A DNA stretch of 9,744 nucleotides, from the NCBI GenBank assembly GCA_023260355.1, contig JALQVJ010000150.1, positions 1 through 9,744 of the forward strand. Reading direction: 5' to 3'. The notes beneath the pieces are model-generated. The model did no database searches. It was not told the origin of the DNA and was given only the letters and a program-made list of their open reading frames with translations. Made by a program: the position numbers and the translations under genes. This stretch comes from Burkholderiaceae bacterium (GTDB lineage: Bacteria > Pseudomonadota > Gammaproteobacteria > Burkholderiales > Burkholderiaceae_C). Positions within the stretch are counted from its first letter, which is position 1. Every line of letters starts with the position of its first letter. This document shows positions 1-6,231 of this stretch, one piece after another.

Positions 1-8
1 AAAGTAAC

Positions 9-48
9 GCCCTTTAGAGCAAAGCCCTTTAGAGCAACGCCCTTTGCC
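9..48. repeat. 15-bp tandem repeat, about 2.7 copies
   Basis: Two units starting GCCCTTTAGAGCAA follow each other at 9-23 and 24-38, differing only in the last base (A or C). A third, shortened copy (GCCCTTTGCC) follows at 39-48, and bases 1-8 resemble the tail of a further copy, so the array may continue off the left edge. Read on the minus strand, each unit gives GCTC-TAAA-GGGC, a weak 4-bp stem with one G-U pair, so the array could form small hairpins in RNA reading past miaB. It lies outside any coding region I can support. The repeat is directly visible; a function is not. Confidence 0.7.
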
Positions 49-66
49 AAGGCCTCATGCCTTGGC
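46..66. repeat. Perfect 8-bp inverted repeat downstream of miaB
   Basis: GCCAAGGC (46-53) and GCCTTGGC (59-66) are exact reverse complements around a 5-base loop (CTCAT). The hairpin sits 17 bases beyond the miaB stop on the minus strand. It has no T-run on either side, so it is not a classical intrinsic terminator. It could still stabilise the miaB mRNA end or mark the 3' boundary. The structure is seen; the role is inferred. Confidence 0.55.
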
Positions 67-82
67 CATCATGGAGCGGCCA

Positions 83-1426
83 TCACTGCAGTTCGCTGAC
101 CAGCACTTCGCCTCGCAAAGAGTGCGGTAGCGCGCTGGTGATACGCACGTCTAGCATCTCGCCAATCAAGCGGTCACGGCCCGCGCCAGCGGCAAAATTC
201 ACGATGCGGTTGCACTCGGTGCGTCCCATCAACTCCTCGGCATTTTTGCGCGATGGCCCTTCCACCAAAATGCGTTGGACCGTGCCGACTCGGCTCCGGC
301 TGATCGCATCCACTTGCTGATTGAGCAACGCCTGCAACGCATGCAGCCGTTTGAGTTTCACCTCGTGGGGTGTGTCATCACTCAAGTTCGCCGCCGGTGT
401 TCCTGGGCGGGGGCTGAAGATGAAACTGAAGCTGGCGTCGTATCCAACGTCTTCAATGAGCTTCATGAGTTTGTTGAAATCATCATCGGTCTCCCCAGGG
501 AATCCGACGATGAAGTCTGAGCTCATCGAAATATCAGGCCGCACAGCGCGCAGCTTTCGGATCGTGCTCTTGTATTCCAGTGCGGTGTAGCCGCGCTTCA
601 TTGCCATCAAGATGCGGTCGCTGCCATGCTGAACGGGCAAGTGCAAGTGACTCACCAATTGCGACACCTTGGCGTACACGTCGATCAAACGCTGCGTGAA
701 CTCATTCGGATGGCTTGTCGTGTAACGGATGCGCTCGACGCCGGGAATGGCTGCCACGTATTCAATCAGCAGTGCAAAGTCAGCGATCTCGGCGGTGCCG
801 CCCATGGGTCCACGATATGCGTTGACGTTTTGACCCAGCAGCGTGATCTCTTTGACGCCTTGCGCCACCAACTCAGCGACCTCTGTCAAGACATCTTCCA
901 GGGGGCGGTGGACCTCTTCGCCCCGGGTATAGGGCACCACACAGTAACTGCAGTATTTGGAGCAGCCCTCCATGATGGAGACAAACGCTGATGCGCCCTC
1001 CACCCGCGCCGGTGGCAGATGATCAAACTTTTCGATCTCTGGAAAACTGATGTCTACTTGCGGCCTTTGTGCACTCTGGCGCTCTTTGATCATGTCGGGC
1101 AAGCGGTGCAGGGTCTGGGGTCCAAACACCAAATCCACATAGGGTGCGCGCGCGATGATTGCGTCTCCCTCTTGTGACGCCACGCAGCCACCCACACCGA
1201 TCAGCACGCCTTTTTCCTTGAGGTGCTTCACCCGCCCCAAGTCGCTGAACACTTTCTCCTGGGCCTTCTCTCGCACCGAACATGTGTTGAACAGGATCAA
1301 GTCCGCCTGCTCGACATCATCGGTAGGCTCATAGCCTTGTGCTGCGCCGAGCACATCAGACATTTTTTGGGAGTCGTACTCGTTCATTTGGCACCCGAAG
1401 GTGCGGATAAATACTTTTTTGGTCAT
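83..1426 (-). CDS. miaB: MiaB, tRNA-2-methylthio-N6-dimethylallyladenosine synthase
   Basis: This 447-residue radical-SAM methylthiotransferase converts i6A37 to ms2i6A37 in tRNAs that read codons starting with U. The N-terminal UPF0004 domain begins [19 protein letters not shown] and carries the auxiliary-cluster cysteines 12, 49 and 81. The radical-SAM CxxxCxxC motif is at Cys155, Cys159 and Cys162 ([10 protein letters not shown]), followed by VPYTRG. The C-terminal part, from about residue 380, fits the tRNA-binding TRAM domain. Length and motifs match complete MiaB. The frame stays open upstream to 1474, but the added 16 residues ([16 protein letters not shown]) are not family-like, so I start at the ATG ending at 1426, although neither start has a clear ribosome-binding site. 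The gene lies downstream of yaeQ on the same strand, with a probable terminator between them. Confidence 0.97.
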   Translation of the reverse strand: MTKKVFIRTFGCQMNEYDSQKMSDVLGAAQGYEPTDDVEQADLILFNTCSVREKAQEKVFSDLGRVKHLKEKGVLIGVGGCVASQEGDAIIARAPYVDLVFGPQTLHRLPDMIKERQSAQRPQVDISFPEIEKFDHLPPARVEGASAFVSIMEGCSKYCSYCVVPYTRGEEVHRPLEDVLTEVAELVAQGVKEITLLGQNVNAYRGPMGGTAEIADFALLIEYVAAIPGVERIRYTTSHPNEFTQRLIDVYAKVSQLVSHLHLPVQHGSDRILMAMKRGYTALEYKSTIRKLRAVRPDISMSSDFIVGFPGETDDDFNKLMKLIEDVGYDASFSFIFSPRPGTPAANLSDDTPHEVKLKRLHALQALLNQQVDAISRSRVGTVQRILVEGPSRKNAEELMGRTECNRIVNFAAGAGRDRLIGEMLDVRITSALPHSLRGEVLVSELQ

Positions 1427-1525
1427 GAGGCAGTGGGCACGGGCTGCCTCTGACGCCGCGCCGTGTGAAGGCACTCGGGGTGAGAGTACAACCCGGCGAA
1501 TCGTGGTGTAGAGCCAGTGGCCGGG
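1427..1525 (-). other. Intergenic leader between yaeQ and miaB
   Basis: About 100 bases separate the yaeQ terminator hairpin from the miaB start. It should hold the miaB promoter, because a likely terminator precedes it. I see no convincing paired -35 and -10 boxes and no purine-rich ribosome-binding site before the miaB ATG. Nothing else is recognisable here. Confidence 0.4.
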
Positions 1526-1544
1526 AAAAGCGTTATTTTAACGC
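1526..1544 (-). terminator. Probable intrinsic terminator of yaeQ
   Basis: On the minus strand the sequence reads GCGTTA-AAA-TAACGC followed by TTTT: a perfect 6-bp stem, a 3-base loop and a short T-run. The yaeQ stop codon TAA lies inside the stem, so termination would come right at the end of the gene. The stem is short and half AT, so efficiency may be modest. The + strand side lacks a T-run. Confidence 0.5.
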
Positions 1545-2107
1545 GCAGGCTTCCAGCACTGGGGATTGATTTCGACCAGACCTGCGTCACCCGACAGACT
1601 CAAACTGCCGTCTTGGATGGTGGCCTGCAACACCATCGATCTTTCAACCAGGGCCTCGATTTGCTCGGCAAAGGCATCGCCCAAGTACCACACGCTCAGC
1701 TTGTCTAGGCGACTGACCTTGCTCTCCAGACCCTTCCACCACACATGCGCGGTGTCCAGATACGCAAACAATCGCATGTGATCACACTTGCTACAAGCCT
1801 TGGCCAATGCTTTGTCATCGCTCTGGCCCACGTCCACCCACAACCGCGTCGTTTGCGTGTAATCCACCAAGGCCAGATCCGGGGTGCCCGGCTCGCTCAG
1901 ACCGCGGCCGAAATCAAAGTGTGCATCGCCGCCACACAGATCTTGGATTTCATGGGCATTGAGCGCATAGGCCACCAAGCGGGCCATCAATCTTGAGGCG
2001 GATTCGCTGGGGTGCATGGCCAGCGTCAGCGCATGGTCTGCGTAATAGCCATGGTCGATATCCGCGATGCCGAGCGAGGCTTTGTAAATGGTGGCGTTCA
2101 AAGCCAT
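1538..2107 (-). CDS. yaeQ: YaeQ family protein
   Basis: This 189-residue soluble protein matches the YaeQ family along its whole length. It opens MALNATIYKASLGIADIDHGYY, has the LAMHPSESASRLMARLVAYAL segment near residues 28-50, LWVDVG near the middle, the LSVWYLGDAF block and the MVLQATIQDGSLSLS block near the C-terminus. YaeQ proteins have a fold related to PD-(D/E)XK nucleases, but their cellular role is not settled; an early link to hemolysin expression should not be used as a function. The start is the ATG ending at 2107, giving the conserved MAL-ATIYKA N-terminus, with only a weak GAG upstream. It lies 26 bases downstream of the DUF3579 gene on the same strand, so the two are probably cotranscribed. 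Confidence 0.93.
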   Translation of the reverse strand: MALNATIYKASLGIADIDHGYYADHALTLAMHPSESASRLMARLVAYALNAHEIQDLCGGDAHFDFGRGLSEPGTPDLALVDYTQTTRLWVDVGQSDDKALAKACSKCDHMRLFAYLDTAHVWWKGLESKVSRLDKLSVWYLGDAFAEQIEALVERSMVLQATIQDGSLSLSGDAGLVEINPQCWKPAR

Positions 2108-2133
2108 GGCAGACTCATTTCAATAAGTGGCTG

Positions 2134-2433
2134 CTACAGGGAGCATGCCTCTGTGATTTGTAGACCGTTGTCGCGAGCAAAATTGATCACAAAGTCCCAA
2201 GCCATTGGCTCGGCGTCTCTCAACTGGCGATTGACCACCACGCATTTCACGCCGCCAATGGCCGTCGGGAAACACCAGGGCGAGTACTGAATGTGGCTCC
2301 CCAACGAAGCGCCACCCGGGCGAAAGTGACACATCACGCCCGCCAAGCGCTCAGCCCAGTCGCTTGGGCGGAATGGCTTCCCTTGGGCGTTGATGCCCAA
2401 AATGAAGATTTCCTTGGCGTTTTCGAAGTCCAT
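2134..2433 (-). CDS. DUF3579 domain-containing protein
   Basis: This complete 99-residue protein begins MDFENAKEIFILGINAQGKPFRPSDWAERLAG and contains SHIQYSPWCFP, GGVKCVVVN and AWDFVINFARDN. I recognise this as the DUF3579 type common in Betaproteobacteria, of unknown function. The family call is from memory of the pattern, not a search. There is no signal peptide or membrane segment. The ATG ending at 2433 is the only reasonable start; no ATG, GTG or TTG lies just upstream in frame, and it lacks a recognisable ribosome-binding site. It is divergent from argD and followed 26 bases later by yaeQ, so it probably heads a two-gene unit. Confidence 0.78.
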   Translation of the reverse strand: MDFENAKEIFILGINAQGKPFRPSDWAERLAGVMCHFRPGGASLGSHIQYSPWCFPTAIGGVKCVVVNRQLRDAEPMAWDFVINFARDNGLQITEACSL

Positions 2434-2504
2434 GGTGTGCGGGTGGCAACAATCAAATTCCGAGCCGGTTGTGCCCGCTCAGAGGTAGGGGTGGCAGGGT
2501 CAGT

Positions 2505-2510
2505 ATTCTA
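2505..2510 (-). promoter_or_regulatory. Possible -10 box for the DUF3579-yaeQ unit
   Basis: The minus strand reads TAGAAT here, one base from the TATAAT consensus, about 70 bases upstream of the DUF3579 start and next to the inverted repeat. A -35 box at the right distance (TTAGGG with a 17-base spacer) is poor and would lie inside the inverted repeat. If real, a protein bound to the repeat would overlap this promoter. This is a weak call. Confidence 0.25.
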
Positions 2511-2518
2511 TCTTATAT

Positions 2519-2538
2519 AAGAGTTAACCCTAACTCTT
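2519..2538. repeat. Perfect inverted repeat in the divergent control region (candidate operator)
   Basis: AAGAGTTA (2519-2526) and TAACTCTT (2531-2538) are exact reverse complements around a 4-base spacer ACCC. A second perfect palindrome, TCTTATATAAGA (2511-2522), overlaps its left arm. The patch is far more AT-rich than its surroundings and sits between the divergent DUF3579 and argD genes. It has the size and symmetry of a dimeric regulator site, or of a small RNA hairpin. It does not resemble the E. coli ArgR box. Symmetry is seen; operator function is inferred. Confidence 0.5.
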
Positions 2539-2618
2539 GCATGCCACAAGCCCAGGCCAACCGCGGCACCCGTGTGTCCATCGCCCAACTCGTGTGCGGC
2601 AAGGCTTTCACTCACCTC

Positions 2619-2624
2619 TACAAT
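2619..2624 (+). promoter_or_regulatory. Possible -10 box for argD
   Basis: TACAAT, followed by AATC, matches the -10 consensus at five of six positions and lies 52 bases before the argD start. No good -35 box is present 16-18 bases upstream (the candidates read like GCGGCA). If used, transcription would begin near 2630, only a few bases before the terminator-like hairpin, which would then be a 5' hairpin of the mRNA and not an attenuator. Confidence 0.3.
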
Positions 2625-2636
2625 AATCTCTCAACG

Positions 2637-2660
2637 GCTCAACTCGCGTTGGGCTTTTTT
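2637..2660 (+). terminator. Terminator-like hairpin in the argD leader
   Basis: GCTCAAC (2637-2643) and GTTGGGC (2648-2654) form a 7-bp stem with one G-U pair and a TCGC loop, followed directly by six T (2655-2660). This is the layout of a rho-independent terminator on the plus strand, 16 bases before the argD ATG, and no plus-strand gene lies before it in the window. It could attenuate the arg operon, end a short upstream transcript, or be a 5' mRNA hairpin. A competing pairing, CAACG (2632-2636) with CGTTG (2647-2651), would disrupt it. Confidence 0.55.
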
Positions 2661-2676
2661 GTTTGCCGGAGTTTTT

Positions 2677-3888
2677 ATGTCGACCGCAGCACAACCCTCG
2701 CCCACAGAACCCCATGTCATGACGACCTATGGCCGCGTCCCCCTCGCGGTGTCCCACGGCAAAGGCTGCCGATTGTTTGATGTGAACGGTAAGCGCTACT
2801 TGGATGCATTAGGCGGTATTGCCGTCAACACGCTTGGGCACGCGCACCCCGAGTTTGTGGCGGCTTTGCAGGACCAAGTGGCAAAGGTGATCCACACATC
2901 CAATTACTACTACGTACCCAACCAAGAAGCCCTGGCCGCGGAGTTGGTGAGCCTATCTGGACTCGAAAACGTCTTCTTTTGCTCGACCGGGCTCGAAGCC
3001 AACGAAGCAGCGATCAAGTTGGCGCGCAAATTTGGCCACAACAAGGGCATCACAGCGCCCCAAATCGTTGTGTATGAGAAAGCCTTTCATGGCCGATCAA
3101 TTGCCACATTGGCAGCCACCGGCAACGAGAAACTCAAAGAAGGCTTTGGCCCCATGCCCGAGGGTTTCATCCGCGTCCCAATCAACAACGTGGATGCCAT
3201 CCGCCAAGCCACCGAAGGCAACCCCAACGTCGTGGCTGTCTTTTTTGAAGCGATCCAAGGTGAAGGCGGCGTGCACCCGATGGACGATGTGTATATGCAG
3301 CAAGTCCGTGCGTTGTGCGATGAGCGCGACTGGTTGTTGATGATCGACGAAGTGCAGTGTGGCATTGGACGCACAGGCAAGTGGTTTGCACACCAATGGG
3401 CTGGCATCAAGCCCGATGTGATGCCATTGGCCAAGGGTTTGGGATCCGGCGTTCCCATTGGCGCCGTGGTCGCTGGACCCAAAGCCGCGCATTTGTTCCA
3501 ACCGGGTAACCACGGCACAACGTTTGGCGGCAATCCATTGGCGACCCGCGCGGGCGTGGAAACGCTTCGCATCATGAAGGAAGCCGATTTGCTCAACAAC
3601 GCTGCCACCGTTGGCGCTTACCTCAAGTCAGGCCTCCAAGATGCACTGCGTGGCGTGAGTGGCGTCCAAGATATTCGAGGCCGCGGATTGATGCTCGGCA
3701 TCGAGTTGGATCGACCCTGTGGCGCATTGGTCGGTCAAGCAGCCAACGCCGGCCTCTTGATCAGTGTCACGGCCGACAAAGTCATTCGCATGGTGCCCCC
3801 GCTCATCATCACGCAGGCTGAGGCCCAAGAAATCATTGACATTTTGGCCCCCTTGGTGAAAGCCTTTCTAGCCGAGTCAAAGGGTTGA
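2677..3888 (+). CDS. argD: Acetylornithine aminotransferase
   Basis: This 403-residue PLP-dependent class III aminotransferase converts N-acetylglutamate semialdehyde to N-acetylornithine in cytoplasmic arginine synthesis. Visible landmarks are the DALGGIAVNTLGHAHP segment (residues 43-58), the phosphate-binding STGLEANEAAIKLAR (103-117), FHGRS (137-141), the PLP-ring aspartate in LMIDEVQCGIGRTG (Asp224), the Schiff-base lysine in PLAKGLGSGVPIGA (Lys253), and TTFGGNPL. Family members can also act on succinyl-diaminopimelate. The frame is open upstream to 2572, but that extension runs through the leader hairpin and has no family match; ATG 2677 has CGGAG five bases upstream and gives the expected length. 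The stop lies two bases before the argF ATG, indicating an operon. Confidence 0.95.
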   Translation: MSTAAQPSPTEPHVMTTYGRVPLAVSHGKGCRLFDVNGKRYLDALGGIAVNTLGHAHPEFVAALQDQVAKVIHTSNYYYVPNQEALAAELVSLSGLENVFFCSTGLEANEAAIKLARKFGHNKGITAPQIVVYEKAFHGRSIATLAATGNEKLKEGFGPMPEGFIRVPINNVDAIRQATEGNPNVVAVFFEAIQGEGGVHPMDDVYMQQVRALCDERDWLLMIDEVQCGIGRTGKWFAHQWAGIKPDVMPLAKGLGSGVPIGAVVAGPKAAHLFQPGNHGTTFGGNPLATRAGVETLRIMKEADLLNNAATVGAYLKSGLQDALRGVSGVQDIRGRGLMLGIELDRPCGALVGQAANAGLLISVTADKVIRMVPPLIITQAEAQEIIDILAPLVKAFLAESKG

Positions 3889-3890
3889 GC

Positions 3891-4802
3891 ATGAAACACT
3901 ACTTGCAATTCAAAGACTTCGACGCAACGGAATACGCGTACCTTTTTGAGCGCGTTGCGCTGATCAAGGCCAAGTTCAAGGCGTATGAAAAGTACCAGCC
4001 ACTGACTGACCGCACCCTGGCCATGATTTTTGAAAAGGCCAGCACGCGCACGCGTGTGAGCTTCGAAGCCGGCATGTATCAGATGGGCGGTAGCGTGGTG
4101 CACCTGACCACCGGCGACAGCCAGTTGGGTCGCGCGGAGCCCATTGAAGATTCGGCTCGCGTGATCAGTCGCATGACAGACCTGGTGATGATCCGCACAT
4201 TTGAGCAATCCAAGCTTGAAGCCTTTGCTGCGCACTCGCGCGTACCGGTCATCAATGGTTTGACCAACGAATACCACCCCTGCCAGATCTTGGCAGACAT
4301 CTTCACGTTCATCGAACACCGGGGCGATATCAAAGGCAAAACCGTCGCGTGGATCGGGGATGGCAACAACATGGCCCACACGTGGTTGCAGGCGGCTGAT
4401 ATTTTGGGCTTCAAAGTGCACGTCGCTGCGCCCTCTGGATATCGCATTGACCCGCAGGTGGGTGCCGTCAACAACCCGAACTGCTGGCAGGCTTTTGACG
4501 ATCCCCATGCGGCCTGCGCAGGCGCAGACCTGGTGACCACGGATGTGTGGACGAGCATGGGCTACGAAGCAGAGAACGATGCGCGCTTGAAAGCGTTTGA
4601 CGGCTGGCGCGTGACCCAATCCATGATGCAACAAGCCAAGCCCGATGCGCTGTTCATGCATTGCCTGCCAGCACACCGCGGCGAAGAGGTCGACGCGGAC
4701 GTGATTGATGGGCCGCAGTCGGTGGTTTGGGACGAAGCGGAAAATCGGATGCACGCCCAAAAGGCGCTGATGGAATACCTGCTTTTAGGCCGTCTCGCAT
4801 AA
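3891..4802 (+). CDS. argF: Ornithine carbamoyltransferase
   Basis: This 303-residue enzyme joins carbamoyl phosphate and ornithine to give citrulline in arginine synthesis. Diagnostic motifs are all present: carbamoyl-phosphate-binding STRTR (51-55), HPCQ (129-132), ornithine-binding DVWTSMG (218-224) and the catalytic-cysteine loop HCLPAHRG (257-264). The SMG and HCLP motifs separate it from aspartate carbamoyltransferase. The ATG at 3891 has AAAGGG six bases upstream and gives the usual MKHYLQFKDF start; a TTG two codons earlier would overlap the argD stop and is less likely. It sits two bases after argD, so the two are probably translated from one message. Citrulline would then go to ArgG, which is not in the window. 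Confidence 0.97.
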   Translation: MKHYLQFKDFDATEYAYLFERVALIKAKFKAYEKYQPLTDRTLAMIFEKASTRTRVSFEAGMYQMGGSVVHLTTGDSQLGRAEPIEDSARVISRMTDLVMIRTFEQSKLEAFAAHSRVPVINGLTNEYHPCQILADIFTFIEHRGDIKGKTVAWIGDGNNMAHTWLQAADILGFKVHVAAPSGYRIDPQVGAVNNPNCWQAFDDPHAACAGADLVTTDVWTSMGYEAENDARLKAFDGWRVTQSMMQQAKPDALFMHCLPAHRGEEVDADVIDGPQSVVWDEAENRMHAQKALMEYLLLGRLA

Positions 4803-4818
4803 CCCTGCAGGCTATTTC

Positions 4819-5139
4819 ATGTCAGCCTGTACCCAATGTGGTGCGTGTTGCGCAAGCTTTCGGGTCGATTTCTCAAGCTTCGATCTGTTGAGTGAGGGCG
4901 GACGTGTGCCAGATGGTTTGTGTGTGCAAGTCACAGAGCACACTTGGCGTATGCGTGGCACAGACTACGCGCGCCCGCGCTGCGCCGCGCTCAAGGGCAC
5001 CGTTGGTCAGAAAGTCGCGTGCGGCATTTACGAGTGGCGCCCCAACCCCTGCGATGAGTTCGCCGAAGGCAGTCCTGCCTGCGAACGCGCGCGCGCTCGC
5101 CACGGGCTGCCGCCGTTGGAAGGCTCTCAAGAAATCTGA
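4819..5139 (+). CDS. YkgJ-type cysteine-cluster protein
   Basis: This small 106-residue protein has the YkgJ/UPF0153 cysteine pattern. CTQCGACC occurs at residues 4-11, with further cysteines at 35, 55, 68, 78 and 88, including [14 protein letters not shown] (68-81). The family is presumed to bind zinc or an iron-sulfur cluster; no reaction is established. There is no signal peptide or membrane segment. The ATG lies 16 bases after argF with CAGG upstream at workable spacing, so it is probably the last gene of the argD-argF transcript. Its last 13 bases overlap the 3' end of the convergent aldolase gene. Nothing links it by motif to arginine synthesis. Confidence 0.88.
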   Translation: MSACTQCGACCASFRVDFSSFDLLSEGGRVPDGLCVQVTEHTWRMRGTDYARPRCAALKGTVGQKVACGIYEWRPNPCDEFAEGSPACERARARHGLPPLEGSQEI

Positions 5140-6194
5140 GCGTCCAGCTCGCCCTTGTCGTACCGCACACGCATCTCTTCCAAGCTGAACACACGGGTGA
5201 TCCGAGACGCCATACCCTCGCTGCCAAACGCCTGATAGCGCGCGGCACAAATGTCTTGCATCCCTTGTGTGGCCGCTTTGTAGAACTTGCGAGGGTCAAA
5301 GTTCGAAGGGTTCTCGGCCAAGTGTCTGCGAATCGCACCAGTGGATGCCATGCGCAAGTCAGTATCGATATTGACCTTGCGGACACCGCTTCGGATGCCC
5401 GCCACAATTTCCTCGACAGGGACGCCATAGGTCTGCCCCATATCGCCACCATAGGAGTTGATCACCGCAAGCCAGTCTTCAGGCACGCTGGACGATCCAT
5501 GCATCACCAAATGCACATTTGGAATGCGGGAGTGAATCTCTTGCACGCGATCAATCCTCAGCACTTGACCCGTGGGCTTTTGGGTGAACTTGTAAGCGCC
5601 ATGGCTCGTGCCAATGGCGATCGCGAGCGCATCTACTTGCGTCTTGCGCACAAAGTCGGCCGCTTCATCGGGGTCCGTCAACAGCATCGAGTGATCCAAC
5701 TCACCCTCTGCCCCATGGCCATCCTCTTCGCCAGCTTTTCCGGTTTCTAAACTGCCCAAACAACCCAACTCGCCTTCAACCGAGACGCCCACCGCGTGCG
5801 CAAGCTTCACCACATGCGCTGTGGTTTCAACGTTGTACTCATAACTGGCGGGGGTTTTGCCATCCGCCAACAAGGAGCCGTCCATCATGACCGAACTGAA
5901 TCCCGACTGAATCGAGCGAAAACACACTGCGGGCTCTGCGCCATGGTCTTGGTGCATGCACACGGGGATGTGCGGATACATCTCAATTGCCGCAGCCACC
6001 AAGTGCCTCAAAAAGGGCTCGCCAGCGTAGGAACGCGCACCCGCTGAACCTTGGAGGATGACCGGCGAATTGACGCGGTCCGCAGCTTGCATGATCGCTT
6101 GCACTTGTTCCATGTTATTCACGTTGAACGCAGGCAAGCCATAGCCGTACTCAGCGGCGTGGTCCAACAGTTGGCGCAAAGAAATCAAAGCCAT
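5127..6194 (-). CDS. fba: Class II fructose-bisphosphate aldolase
   Basis: This 355-residue zinc-dependent aldolase interconverts fructose-1,6-bisphosphate with dihydroxyacetone phosphate and glyceraldehyde-3-phosphate. It belongs to the Calvin-cycle-type (CbbA) subgroup of class II. Visible features are the N-terminal [10 protein letters not shown] (21-30), the catalytic Asp83 and metal-binding His84 in MHQDHG, SVEGELG (138-144), the metal ligands in TSHGAYKF (His198) and VMHGSSS (His232), and phosphate-binding NIDTDLR (275-281). The ATG ending at 6194 is preceded by AGGA seven bases upstream. It lies 37 bases downstream of pgk on the same strand, with no obvious terminator between, so the two are likely cotranscribed. 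Its 3' end overlaps the convergent YkgJ-type gene by 13 bp. Carboxysome or RuBisCO genes are not visible, so a glycolytic or gluconeogenic role is the simplest reading. Confidence 0.96.
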   Translation of the reverse strand: MALISLRQLLDHAAEYGYGLPAFNVNNMEQVQAIMQAADRVNSPVILQGSAGARSYAGEPFLRHLVAAAIEMYPHIPVCMHQDHGAEPAVCFRSIQSGFSSVMMDGSLLADGKTPASYEYNVETTAHVVKLAHAVGVSVEGELGCLGSLETGKAGEEDGHGAEGELDHSMLLTDPDEAADFVRKTQVDALAIAIGTSHGAYKFTQKPTGQVLRIDRVQEIHSRIPNVHLVMHGSSSVPEDWLAVINSYGGDMGQTYGVPVEEIVAGIRSGVRKVNIDTDLRMASTGAIRRHLAENPSNFDPRKFYKAATQGMQDICAARYQAFGSEGMASRITRVFSLEEMRVRYDKGELDAQIS

Positions 6195-6231
6195 ATCAAT
6201 ATCCTGTTCTGTATTTTCAAATCAAGCAAAG

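Noticed and set aside
2572..2676. In-frame 35-residue N-terminal extension of ArgD from a GTG
   Set aside because: It reads through the leader hairpin and T-run, has no ribosome-binding site and does not resemble ArgD N-termini. ATG 2677 has a good CGGAG upstream.
2434..2676. ArgR box upstream of argD
   Set aside because: I looked for the TGAAT-type ARG box palindrome and found none; the palindrome present has a different sequence.
2541..2780. Small plus-strand frame from ATG 2541 as an arginine leader peptide
   Set aside because: It has few arginine codons before the hairpin, none clustered, no clear ribosome-binding site, and it runs on far into argD in the wrong frame.
3735..4760. 341-codon minus-strand open frame opposite argF
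   Set aside because: argF on the plus strand has all its motifs and proper length; the antisense translation shows no recognisable domain and is a frame shadow.
5130..5165. Bidirectional terminator between the YkgJ-type gene and fba
   Set aside because: Only a 4-bp GAGC/GCTC pairing is visible, with no T-run in either direction.
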